Source: Parascedosporium putredinis
Lineage: Eukaryota; Ascomycota; Sordariomycetes; Microascales; Microascaceae
Direction: 5' to 3'
Assembly (NCBI GenBank): GCA_949357655.1
Contig: CASHTG010000015.1
Coordinates: forward strand, 2,108,001 to 2,172,000
Length of the DNA stretch: 64,000 bases
In this document: positions 1-9,603 of the stretch, piece by piece
How positions within the stretch are numbered: the stretch's first letter is position 1
Layout: each line of letters opens with the position of its first letter
The notes under the pieces: generated by a model
What the model was told of the DNA's origin: nothing
Database searches by the model: none
What the model saw: the letters and a program-made list of their open reading frames with translations, nothing else
Translations under genes and position numbers: made by a program

Positions 1-362
1 GTTGAGGAACTTCTTCCCGAGACCTCCAAGGGCACAGAAACGAAGCTCGCGAAGAGGGTGGAATTCGGTCTTCGGGTCAAGGGTACTGGTGTTGGACAGA
101 GGGTCAAGGGTCACTCCCACGAACGACACATGTTAACTAAGTATGTTTCCCAAAGCGCTGCTACTAAGCTATATTCCGTGTTGGCGCTTAAAGTACTAAC
201 CCTGATGCAGGATGCAGAAGAGGAGAGACGCGATGTTGGAGATGCCCAAGCTTGTGCGGGAATGGAAACGGGTAAGTTCACTGATGTTCGAAACGAAGCA
301 AGAGATATATGCTAACCTTTTCCTAGGTTGGCGCGCGAAATTGGAAAAAGTTCCCCAAATAA
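1..362 (+). CDS. MRPL25: Mitochondrial large-subunit ribosomal protein mL59, C-terminal part (5' cut by window)
   Basis: This is the 3' end of a gene on the plus strand; its 5' part lies before the window. Three exons can be joined in phase: 1-140, 211-271 and 327-362 (stop TAA at 360-362). The introns start GTATGT and GTAAGT and end CAG and TAG. The 78 visible residues include LRVKGTGVGQRVKGHSHER, a following KRR, MLEMPKLVREWKR and a C-terminus ending NWKKFPK. As I remember it, this pattern of a conserved glycine/lysine-rich segment followed by a tryptophan-rich basic tail fits the fungal mL59 (yeast Mrpl25) component of the mitochondrial ribosome. The family call rests on remembered motifs only, so it is moderate; the exon structure itself is well supported by phase agreement. 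Confidence 0.66.
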
Positions 363-1297
363 ATTTTTCATGCTTGGACTCCTACTGCAACTCACTTACC
401 ATGAGTCTTGTACAACATTCCTGTTCCCACTAGACCATTCCATACCCTCAGATATTAAACCCTTTCATGTGCCAATATTATCAACATTTTCTATATTCCT
501 AGTGCGAGATGCATCTCGTTCCGCTCGCGGGTTCCTCTTGAAAAGTCATGCTAGGGAGGTGATGAAACTGAGATACTCGCAATGGTGCCATTGAGACTAA
601 GTGCGTACATCCAGTATCCACTGGCAGGTCATTCAAGCCCAAGGATCACCTGGCTAGGAAGCGACCATAAAGCAAAGCGTTCTTTCTCATTTCAAAAGAC
701 GCGTCCCCTTGCCCCGTAGCGAAGAATCTAGGCCTCAGGAGATTACGTGCGTGAAAAGCATGGCGACGAGCGTATGACACAGCTAGCACTCTCCCCCGGT
801 CACCCCAGCCGCCTTCGCCTCGTCCTTAAACCTTCAGTTGTGTACAGTTATCTCGTAAAAGGAAGGATTGCTAGGTTTGAGCGCGTGCGCGAGGTTGAAA
901 CAAGGTATTTATGAGGCATTGCGAGTTGGGTTGAAAGATCTAGCCTTTTGGTGCAAAGCCTACTTACTTGGTATACTAAACGTAAATGAGTCCACACGAC
1001 ACGATAAAAACTGTACAGCAGTCCTCCTTACACTCAACCCCCTCCCATTCACGGAATCGAATATTGTAGCCGTAGGCAGAGCGCGAAATTCGGTACTATC
1101 ATTGAAAGCCTTGCCACTTCGCAGAATGGTCTATGACGCGGGGGATACTAGGTACCGACCAACTTTGAAATACATCTGAGGTGCAGCATCGCCAAAAACA
1201 CCACAAAATACCCCACTATAAAATATCAACGCCCGACCCGGAATAAGCTGTGCATCTTCAGCAGCCTGCTGCATAGCAGGCTTTCTCATTCTTTCCC
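363..1297. other. Intergenic region between mL59 and DPH4
   Basis: No coding exon is visible. It holds the 3' flank of the mL59 gene and the promoter and 5' leader of DPH4. The only distinct element is a perfect stem-loop at 1263-1282, annotated separately. Confidence 0.6.
1263..1282 (+). promoter_or_regulatory. Perfect stem-loop just upstream of the DPH4 start codon
   Basis: The 8-base arm AGCCTGCT (1263-1270) is followed by a GCAT loop and the exact inverted copy AGCAGGCT (1275-1282). Its 3' edge lies 15 bases before the DPH4 ATG at 1298, so in a transcribed leader it would form a GC-rich hairpin close to the start codon. The structure is seen directly; a role in limiting translation is inference. 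Confidence 0.5.
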
Positions 1298-1834
1298 ATG
1301 GACTCGTCTCCGCAAGGCTCACTACCCTTGCTCCCATCTCATTATGTTGTCCTGGCCATCTCTCCCACCCTCCTCACATCAGCGGCCAACCCCACTTCGC
1401 TCCTCAAACAAGCCTACCATCGTGCCCTCCTACATAACCATCCAGACAAGGACAGAAAACGAGCCGAGGCTGCCTGCGCCTACACCATAGACCAGATCTC
1501 AGCCGCGTACCGAACCCTGTCCGATCCCACAGCTCGGTCCGCATATGATGCAGCCCTCCGCCTCTCTAATAACCCCGCCGTGATTGGCGGGTCTGGCATA
1601 GAAGGAGATCCTGATGCTGTCTTCCGCACTGGCGTCGAATCTGTTGACCTAGATGATCTCAACTACGATGAAAACAGCGCGACATGGTCTAGGACTTGCC
1701 GATGTGGCAATGAGAAAGGGTTCACGTTTGGGGAGTTGGACTTAGAGGAAGCTTCAGAAGTTAGTGAGCTCGTCGTAGGCTGCAGCGACTGCAGTTTATG
1801 GCTACGGGTGTACTTTGCAGTCCTCGAGGCGTAA
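1298..1834 (+). CDS. DPH4: Diphthamide biosynthesis protein 4 (J-domain and CSL zinc finger)
   Basis: An intact single-exon gene of 178 residues. Residues about 12-85 form a J-domain with the diagnostic HPD motif (NHPDKD) and a following helix with AYRTLSDP and RSAYD. The C-terminal part is a CSL/DPH-type zinc finger with CRCG near residue 135 and CSDC near residue 165. This combination is characteristic of Dph4/Jjj3, which supplies electrons or co-chaperone activity to the Dph1-Dph2 radical enzyme during the first step of diphthamide formation on translation elongation factor 2. The start was chosen because it is the first ATG of the frame and places the J-domain at the N-terminus, as in the family. 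No frameshift is present. It faces the 14-3-3 gene tail to tail. Confidence 0.9.
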   Translation: MDSSPQGSLPLLPSHYVVLAISPTLLTSAANPTSLLKQAYHRALLHNHPDKDRKRAEAACAYTIDQISAAYRTLSDPTARSAYDAALRLSNNPAVIGGSGIEGDPDAVFRTGVESVDLDDLNYDENSATWSRTCRCGNEKGFTFGELDLEEASEVSELVVGCSDCSLWLRVYFAVLEA

Positions 1835-2426
1835 TCGCATATGCCCTCTGCACAAGGATTATGCACCTACAGGTCCAACTACGAGTGTTCTGAGTGGTCG
1901 AAGTATGTGCAAGACAAGCGCTTGTGAGGTGGCAACTGGAACGGGTACGACATGTCAAAGACCAAGGCAGTCTAGTTGGGAAGGGAGCCTTGTGGTGCGG
2001 GAAAAGGGAAAGGGTGGAGAGAGGATAAGTGCACGGCATGACTGATCAGGCTTCACTAGATGTGGTTCATGGGGAGGGGACAAGAGTATGCGTAATGAGC
2101 GATGACGGTATAATGCCCATGAGGGGCGTCCTCGCTGTATCTTTGTTTTATTTTTGTCCAGACGGATTAAGGATCAAGAGTCATCTAAGAGATAAGCACC
2201 CTTTGAATTTGGCCTCCAAATATGCCCCTCCGTAGCCGCTCCTACCAGTTTCCGTGTAGGTAACGAAAAACGACAACCTCGCCGAAGAAAACGTGTCTGT
2301 GTATTTTGCCTAATCGATGCCGAAGCTTACAAAACAAGGGAACTCAAAGTCCACACTCCGTAGACACCGGTCCGCCCTTTTACCCGACTAAGACCGCAAG
2401 TGAACATAGGTTGCATGATGGCCGAT
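1835..2426. other. Convergent 3' region between DPH4 and the 14-3-3 gene
   Basis: About 590 bases of 3' flanks for two converging genes. I see no coding exon, RNA gene or repeat in it. Confidence 0.6.
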
Positions 2427-3571
2427 TTATTCGGCAGCCTTCTTATCTTCCTCAGGGGCGGCGGCCTCGGTGGCGGCGGCGGCGGGCGCGTCGTTAGAAG
2501 GAACCTCCTCCTTGGGAGCGGCCTCAGTGGCACCGGCATTGTCGGCCTCGGAGGATGTCCAGAGCGTCTATCGCGGTGTTAGTAAGTGATGCTTTGAGCG
2601 TAGCATTGCACGGTCCGCCTAGGGAAAGGGAGACTTACCAGGTTGTCGCGGAGAAGCTGCATGATCAGAGTAGAATCCTTGTAGCTTTCCTCGCTCAAGG
2701 TGTCCAGCTCTGCAAGAATAGTCAAGTCAGTAAAGGGATTCTTCTCCCAGTGGATGTATTTCAAGACTTCTGGTACTGACCGGCAATAGCATCATCAAAG
2801 GCCTGCTTAGCGAGGTGGCAGGCCTGGTCGGGAGCATTGAGGATCTCGTAGTAGAAGACCGAGAAGTTGAGGGCAAGACCAAGACGAATGGGGTGGGTAG
2901 GGGAAGCTCGGTCTGGGCAACCTCAGTAGCGGCCTTGTAGGCTTCGAGGGACTTGTCGGCGGCGTTCTTGCGGGTGTCGCCAACGGCGAACTCGGCCAAG
3001 TAGCGGTGGTAATCACCCTTCCTATTTTCCAAAGCGCATTAGACATCAAGACCCACAATCCGGAAACTCGTAAAAGGCACATTCAATAAATGCAGGCAAG
3101 AGGGGATAGTCAAAGTGTCAACATACATCTTGTGGTAAAACACCTTGGACTCGCCGGAGGTGGCCGAGGGGATTAGGTGCTTGTCGAGGACCTCGAGGAT
3201 ATCGTCGCAAATCTTGGCAAGCTCGGCCTCAATCTTGAGTCGGTAGTCCTTGATCAGAGTGACCTGGGACGAGTTCCCCTTAGACTCCTCCTTTTGCTCA
3301 ATAGAGGTGACGATTCGCCACGACGCACGGCGAGCACCGATGACGTTCTTGTAGGCAACGGAAAGGAGATTGCGCTCCTCGACAGTAAGGTCACGATCCT
3401 CAGAAGCGACAATCTTCATGTTATCAACCATCTCTGTCGGGTTTTCGGGCATGGTTAGCGATTCCAATGACTTTTGGATTGGTTGTTGTAGGATGGCGGG
3501 CGTTGCTTACCCTCGTACCGCTCAGCCTGCTCAGCGAGCTTGGCGAGATAGACAGCATCTTCGTTACCCAT
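2427..3571 (-). CDS. BMH1: 14-3-3 protein (one probable frameshift error)
   Basis: Five exons on the minus strand: 3511-3571, 3127-3433, 2781-3021, 2639-2709 and 2427-2567. Introns begin GTAAGC, GTATGT, GTCAGT and GTAAGT and end AG. The product, about 273 residues, starts MGNEDAVYLAKLAEQAERYE and carries the family signatures RNLLSVAYKNVIGARRASWR, KGDYHRYLAEFA, SYKDSTLIMQLLRDNL and LWTS. The C-terminal tail is rich in Ala, Glu and Pro. 14-3-3 proteins are dimeric phosphoserine/phosphothreonine-binding adaptors that act in the cytosol and nucleus in signalling and cell-cycle control. Exon 3 has one base missing in the G run at 2900-2903, which breaks the frame after TELP; adding one base restores PTHPIRLGLALNF and the phase of both following junctions. 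A sequencing error is the likely cause. Confidence 0.93.
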
Positions 3572-6418
3572 GATGGATTGATTTTCGAAAGACGTATTTG
3601 GCTACGATGCAAATTATATTAGCGGTGAACCAGAGAGTGCAGGCGTCCGCGATTATCGATCGAGTCGCTACAAGTGGTTGAAAAGGCGGAAATTGGGGTG
3701 AGGCGCACAGAGCTCCAGTCAGAGTCAAGGTGGGGAAGGGATGTTGTGCAATGGGAAAAGAACCAGATGGGCTAGCGCATGCCGAGAAAGCGTATTTTCT
3801 ATTGCAACTCGCGACTGAAGCAGAGGATCGTGGGGAGAAATGGACAGAATGTGTGGCTTCTTGGGTAAGAAAAGAGGTGGGAGGTAGGTGCAGGAAGATG
3901 GAGTTAAGGCTGATGGGATCCCCGCTCGTGGTGGGGTTTGGGGAGCGCCAGGATAACGCTGGCCACCAGGACCGGCAGGCCAAGGAAGGAGCTGACGAGT
4001 CTTTTCCGGAGTGCAAAGGAAGGCGCAATCTAGACAATTGTCCGAACGACAGACTCCCGATGGAAAGAGGGCCAAAGTTGTAGGCCCTTAGGTGGACAGG
4101 CCATGTAGCGATGACGACAGAGGGCGGGAGGGGAAAAGCGGACGCATCGCGAGACGTGAGTTTCAACATACCTAGAGGAAATATGCAAGCGGGATGGAAA
4201 TATAGGATTGGTATTGGGATCGCGGTGATGCGAAGATTTCGGTGTTGGGGCGAGGGGATAAACCGTTCGTGGGAGAAATTCGATGCGAGATGGTGGAGAG
4301 TTGTTGTTCAGGGGAGAAGGTGAGGGGAGGTAGGGAAAACAAGGAGCGCGTGAGGTAAAGGGCCTGGGGGATGGATTTTCTGCAGGGCGAAATATGGGAG
4401 GAGGAGCACAGCACGTTGACGTGGGAGAGGGGGCAGGATCAATCAAAGAGTTGGACCAGACGGCGGGCCTCTAATTACAGTTGGGGGTGAGAGAGTGCCA
4501 GTGGCCACAAACCGGGCTGGCCGCCTAGGTGGCTCCTCAACTACCAGACGCTTACTTCAATGTTCAAAGTTCCTACATAGTCTGGGCTGGCCACCGCCAC
4601 ACAGTGGAGGCTGGTCATCAGGCGCCAGGACCGCCCATCTCCAGAGTGAAGCTGACACTGGTGGACGGACTGACTGGCTCTGAATTGTCCTGCGCTTGAT
4701 CAAAGCGAATTGGGGTTTCTTCAACGACGCGCTGCAGTGCCCATAGATGGGCATTGATCTCTACACGTAGGAATTCTAGTGAAAAGCCACTCCTTCGGAG
4801 AGGTGACAAGTACTAACAGTGTAATAATCGACCAATCGATGGATCAATTAGCCAACTCTCGTCCCGCCATTGCAAGATTTGGCAACAACTGACTCCCGCC
4901 TGGCAAAGCAACTTGGCAACCTGCTGGCCGAGGAAGAAAGGCGGGCGGCTGGGAAGTGAGGCCAGCAGGAACAGGTATTTTGGATCAACAAACGGCGATC
5001 AGCGGCTGTTCATACTGTATGGTACTTGTACCACTTACAGCCCTCTCAACCAAGTCAACTCACACCCTGATGAAGTCACACTCGTAGTTGATACCTTGGC
5101 AGTGGTGCCCCATGCTCGATGACGATTTAAGGTGGGTGATTGTGGGCGGTTATCAACGCGCGCGATGAAACCGGCGATGGTAGCAGGCATCGCCCCGGGG
5201 CTTTCTTCATTGCTCCCGCCATGCTTGTCTCTCAAGATGCCCCTCGACAAGCGACTGTTTCCAAAATAATCTCTTCACCAGAAGAACATAACCGTTGGGA
5301 TCAAGAGAAACGTTGAGACCATACTGTCGCACGTCTCTGCGTCTCCGATGCGATGCAAGCATACCTAACAGTTTACTAGTTCTACTCTATTTACACTACA
5401 GATGACCCTTTGGCCTCGAATTTGAAACAACGGGGGCACCGAGGGGAATACCTTCAACCACCTTCAATGAAGGACGGTGGAGGCCATCGTCTCCACGCCT
5501 GGACCAGCTTGACACCCACAATATTTCAACGGCATACGTTTCTATATGCTACCCGTGTTGTGACTTCTGGCTTGATTCTTTGGTGAACAAAGATTCTTCA
5601 GTCTTGTAAGGAGTATATCTCGAGACGCTCACGCCTGCGAAATGTCCCGAAGCCCGAAATTGTGAATGTCTAGTGGTGTTTGTTAGTAGCTAGCCCATGT
5701 CCCACTGGTGATACACAAATCGCCTAGTGGAACGGAACCTACCCTAGATCCGGGAATCACGCCGAGCCTCTAGGCTCGGTATGAATCTTTAACGGGAGAA
5801 GGATGGGCGAGGCTCGCGACACCCTCATCATTCGTCACTCGAGGGAACTCAGTCCTGAGGCAGGGTCTTTATGAGTCTCGGGAAAACATCTGCAATTAAG
5901 TGAAGGGAACCTAGGGACGAGAGATATATTTTCCACGATTTATTTTCCTGAAAATAAAATAAAATAAACAATCCCATTACCATAGGAGATAAAGGCTGAG
6001 AACATAGAATGAGGCAGACAGGCAGGAATCGGAGGATAACGGATTCGTGATCATGACATCAACGCCTCTCCATGAAACTACCTGCCAAAGGCACTGGTTG
6101 GCGTGTTTTGAGGAGCGTGGTGGAATTATCCTTGCCCAGACACTGTGGATAAAGCAACGTTATCGAGGGACATGTATTTCTGACCAGGATACTAGGAATT
6201 GTGTGGTAGACTCTTATCCAGCCCCCTCCCCAATTCGATCACACCCTGGCCCCATCAGATCATCGTACCAGTATTGCCGAAGATTCCCAGCAACAGACAA
6301 AATCTCGTTGGTCACACATAACTTGCAACGAACGAATCACTCACCACACCACACCACACCTTCTTCGTCAACTTCGACGCCATCTTTTCCGACACTTTCA
6401 CTTTGATTTTCCCTCACC
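3572..6418. other. Divergent intergenic region between 14-3-3 and INH1
   Basis: About 2.8 kb upstream of two divergently transcribed genes. Long frames here are low-complexity and match no family I know. It contains a 7-bp stem hairpin (CCGAGCC/GGCTCGG) at 5762-5779, an AT-rich run near 5938-5970 and a short CCACA microsatellite near 6340-6360. It presumably holds both promoters and 5' leaders. No gene is visible. Confidence 0.55.
5762..5779. repeat. Short perfect inverted repeat (hairpin)
   Basis: Arms CCGAGCC (5762-5768) and GGCTCGG (5773-5779) are exact inverted copies around a TCTA loop. It lies in the middle of the 14-3-3/INH1 intergenic region. No function can be assigned. Confidence 0.4.
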
Positions 6419-7015
6419 ATGTTTCGGGCTACTATTGCAAAGGCCCCTCGGCTCGCTCTTGCTCCCCGAGCCGCGTTCAGCACAACTGCCAGAGCCATGA
6501 CCGAAGGCGCAACTGGAGCTCCTCCCAAGACCGGAGGTTCTGGGTATGTTTAGCTGCACCCTTTGACTTGTCCCAGCACTTTTACCCTGTTCTATCGTGG
6601 CCCTTGAGGCTGGTTGGCCTTCCCGCATTGCGGGTATGGCCCCTCTTGGGAGTCTTGGAGCTATCAAGAGCTCTGCCAATGCGCGGTTTCCTGGAGGTGT
6701 TGAGATGAAAGAGATTGATGGTGCCATGTCTCCTTACTAACTCATTGCCCCTTGCGCAATTGTAGTGATGCCTTCCAACGCCGCGAGAAGGCGTCCGAGG
6801 ATTATGCTATCCGCCAGCGCGAGAAGGAGAAGCTCCTCGAGCTCAGGAAGAAGCTTGATGAGCAGCAGGTTCACATCAAGAAGCTCGCTGATCATATGTG
6901 AGTCGTTAATCGCCTCGTTCTTGATAATTCCTATCTCTTGGGGAACATTGACTAATATACCGCTCGTGTGCCCAGTGACGAAATCACCAAGAACCAGGGT
7001 GGCGAGCAAAACTAA
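6419..7015 (+). CDS. INH1: Mitochondrial F1F0-ATPase inhibitor protein
   Basis: Three exons, 6419-6543, 6766-6897 and 6976-7015, joined by introns GTATGT...TAG and GTGAGT...CAG, give an intact 98-residue protein. The first 27 or so residues (MFRATIAKAPRLALAPRAAF followed by STTARA) form a basic, serine/alanine-rich mitochondrial presequence. The mature part contains GDAFQRREKASEDYAIRQRE and a long basic-acidic alpha-helix ending in KLADHIDEI, as in the IATP family. This inhibitor binds the F1 sector at low matrix pH and prevents ATP hydrolysis when the membrane potential collapses. Length and architecture fit the family. No frameshift is present. The gene converges with NSP1. Confidence 0.92.
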
Positions 7016-7352
7016 ACTCCTCTTCGAGGAGGACGATTATCTAGTCAAATCGAGGTTTTTGCCTGACATCAAGTGATGGGCCGGCCCATTGTTCAACGAC
7101 GGGCCTAGCATTACATGGCGGTTAGGCAAGCTGCTGCCAAATCATATCTGTATCCTCTTTGTGTATTATCCTCAAACTACTTTGGAGCCTTCCGTACAAA
7201 TACACTGGCATATAACATAGAACGGCCTACGAGCTACTCTCTCCTTCTGGATATCGGAACTGTTCCCTATCACCATCAAGCTCCGACCAATTCGTAAACT
7301 CTAGAAATAAACCCCTCGCAGCAGTGCCAATTATAACCCGGCTCCTCAATGA
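7016..7352. other. Convergent 3' region between INH1 and NSP1
   Basis: A 337-base stretch of 3' flanks with no recognisable exon, RNA gene or repeat. Confidence 0.55.
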
Positions 7353-9603
7353 CTACTTACGCCCCATATACGACCGGTAGAAACTCTCCGCGGCATCGTT
7401 TTCTGACACACCCTGTTGACTACCCAAGGTCCCGTTCGCTTTTTGTGCCGCAGTAATTTTGGCTTGTAGTGCAGCAGTGTTGGTGTCAATCCATTGTAAT
7501 TGTGTTAGATGTCCGTTGAGTACACGAACAATCTGGCTCACCTATCATTATTGTTAGTGCCGGGAGTCTGCCAGTTTTTGGGATACAAGGGAGGAGGTGG
7601 TGGGACTTACTGGATCTTCCGAACGGGTGCTCTTGCTAAGGGTAGCTGACACGTCATTTATCTCCTTGACCATGGTGGCCAGGTCCCGGCTCTTCTCGTC
7701 TAGATGCTGCGAAAGCTTCTCCGCGAGCTTATAGGTTCTCTCGCGCTCCTGGTCATGGCCGCCAAGTTGGTCGCCACCCTGACCAACCTGTTTCGTAATC
7801 ATCTCGTTGACATCCGCCTCGTAGCGGTTAAGCCAGGCCTCCAGCTCATCCTGTTGGCTCTCCACGGCCATGAGCTGCTTCTCAATCTCATTACTCGCGC
7901 GCTCGGCCTCGTAGGTGTTGAGATAGAGCTTCTGGATTTTTCGCCGTTTTCCACAAGAAGGCGATCCCACTCCGCCACCTTATTCGCCTGATCTTTGAAC
8001 TCCTTCTGGTACTTTGACAAGTCCGATGCCCAGCGCGTGATGATATCATCCATACTTTTGTTCTTAAGCCGGGGAAGTTGAGAAGGAGGCCCCGACGTGG
8101 AGGCGCCGAGGGCATTCGTAGGGGTGCTTGTCGCTGGGGCGGCTCCGCTAGCAGTCGGCTTGGCACCAAACAAGCTAGAACCTGCACCTGCAGCATTGGC
8201 TGCCGGTGCGCTCGCGGCAGGTGCGGCAGTCGGAGCGGTGGAGCTAGTGGTTGTCGCAGCAGAAGCAGCTGGCTGCGATGTAGCTGCTGCGCCAGCGCCG
8301 CCAAACAGGAAGCCTCCAGGTTTGGCTCCACCAAGCAATCCGGAGCTGGGAGCGGATACAGCAGGAGTCGCCGTGGCAGTGGCAGCTGCTGTTGTGGCTG
8401 CAGGCTTCCCAAAGGCGGCACCGGCGGAGTTAGATGCGGGGGTAGTAGCTGCACCGGCTACGGTGGCAGCAGGCTTTCCAAAGAGACCTCCCGCAGCCGC
8501 TGGCGCCGGGGTGGTGGATGAACTACCGGCGGCTCCAAATAGACCTCCAGCCGCAGGAGTTGTCGAAGCAGCGGGAGCACTGGGTGCGGGAGCAGAGGTA
8601 GCGGGGGCCTTTTGGCCGAACAGTCCGCCACCGAAGGCAGGTGTGCCAGAGCTGGCGGCGGTAGCAGTAGTAGAGGCTTGCGTCGCACCACCGCCAAACA
8701 AGCCAGGTGTGGTGGAGGAGGTGGCTGCGGTTGCAGGTGTCTGCCCGAAGAGGCCACCAGTGGCCGCTGGAGCTGGCTTTGGCGTTGAGGATGCGGCTTG
8801 TCCGAAAAGAGACGACGAAGTGGCTGTTGATGGCTGGGCCGTAGGAGCGGCGGCCGTGCTCGTCTTGGGAGCAGCGCTTCCGAATAGTGATTGACTTGTC
8901 GAGGCTTGGGAAGGTTGGGATCCTCCGAGTCCGAGTGATGGCGCGCCAGCTGGTGTGGTGGATGGCAGGGCGCCGAAGAGCGGTTTGGCAGGAGTTGCCT
9001 GGGCTGTGGCAGCCGCGCCAAACAGCGAACCCCCGGCTGGAGCACCGGCGCTAGCCTGGGCCGGGCCCTTGTCCGTCCCGCCGGCAGCACCTCCACCGAA
9101 CAACCCGCCGGCAGCTCCAGAAGGAGCAGGAGTGCTTGAACCACCACCAAAGATACTAGAAGTTGCTGGGGATGCCGCACCTGCAGGCTTGCCGAAGAGA
9201 CTGTTGCCGGGGGCAGCACTGCTCGTGGCACCTCCAAATAGGCCCCCGCTTGGCCTGTTCGCTCCGGGGGTAGGCGTCGCAGAGCTGTTACCCAAAAGCC
9301 CTCCAGCTCCGGGCGCCGTCGCGCCTCCCCAAACAGGCCTCCAGCAGCCGATGTGTTTGGTTGGCTGGCCGGGGTGCTGCCAAACAAACCTCCAGCCCTC
9401 GGGGCTTCCGCTGGTGTGGCAGCTCCAAACAAAGATGATGTCGCCGCCGCCGGAGTAGATGCACCAGATCCACCGCCTAGATTACCAAAGGAGAATGTTG
9501 GCGTCCCGGCTGTAGCTCCAAATAAACCACCTGGAGCTGCGGCAGGAGCAGATGTGGAAGGGGTTGTACCCGGTTTTGAGCCAGTACCGAAGTTGAAGGC
9601 CAT
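7353..9603 (-). CDS. NSP1: FG-nucleoporin NSP1/Nup62 (two probable frameshift errors)
   Basis: Two exons, 7611-9603 and 7353-7541, with a 69-nt intron (GTAAGT...TAG). The product of about 727 residues starts MAFNFGTGSKPG. Residues up to about 515 are a low-complexity Ala/Thr/Ser/Pro domain studded with FG, GLFG and SLFG repeats. From about 520 to the end is the Nsp1 C-terminal coiled-coil domain (LKNKSMDDIITRW, LYLNTYEAERASNEIEKQL, DELEAWLNRYEADV and a last exon ending FYRSYMGRK). Nsp1 lines the central channel of the nuclear pore in complex with Nup57/Nup49 and also joins the Nup82 complex. One base is missing in the C run (plus strand) at 9327-9330 and one in the T run at 7937-7941; restoring both gives one continuous frame to the stop. 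The gene is divergent from GND1. Confidence 0.93.

Noticed and set aside
3564..4169. 201-codon minus-strand frame upstream of 14-3-3
   Set aside because: Pro/Ser/Leu-rich translation of a pyrimidine-rich promoter; no family features.
8097..9458. Long plus-strand frames (265 and 167 codons) opposite NSP1
   Set aside because: They are shadows of the Ala/Pro/Gly-rich FG-repeat coding strand; composition is low-complexity and no start context or family is recognisable.
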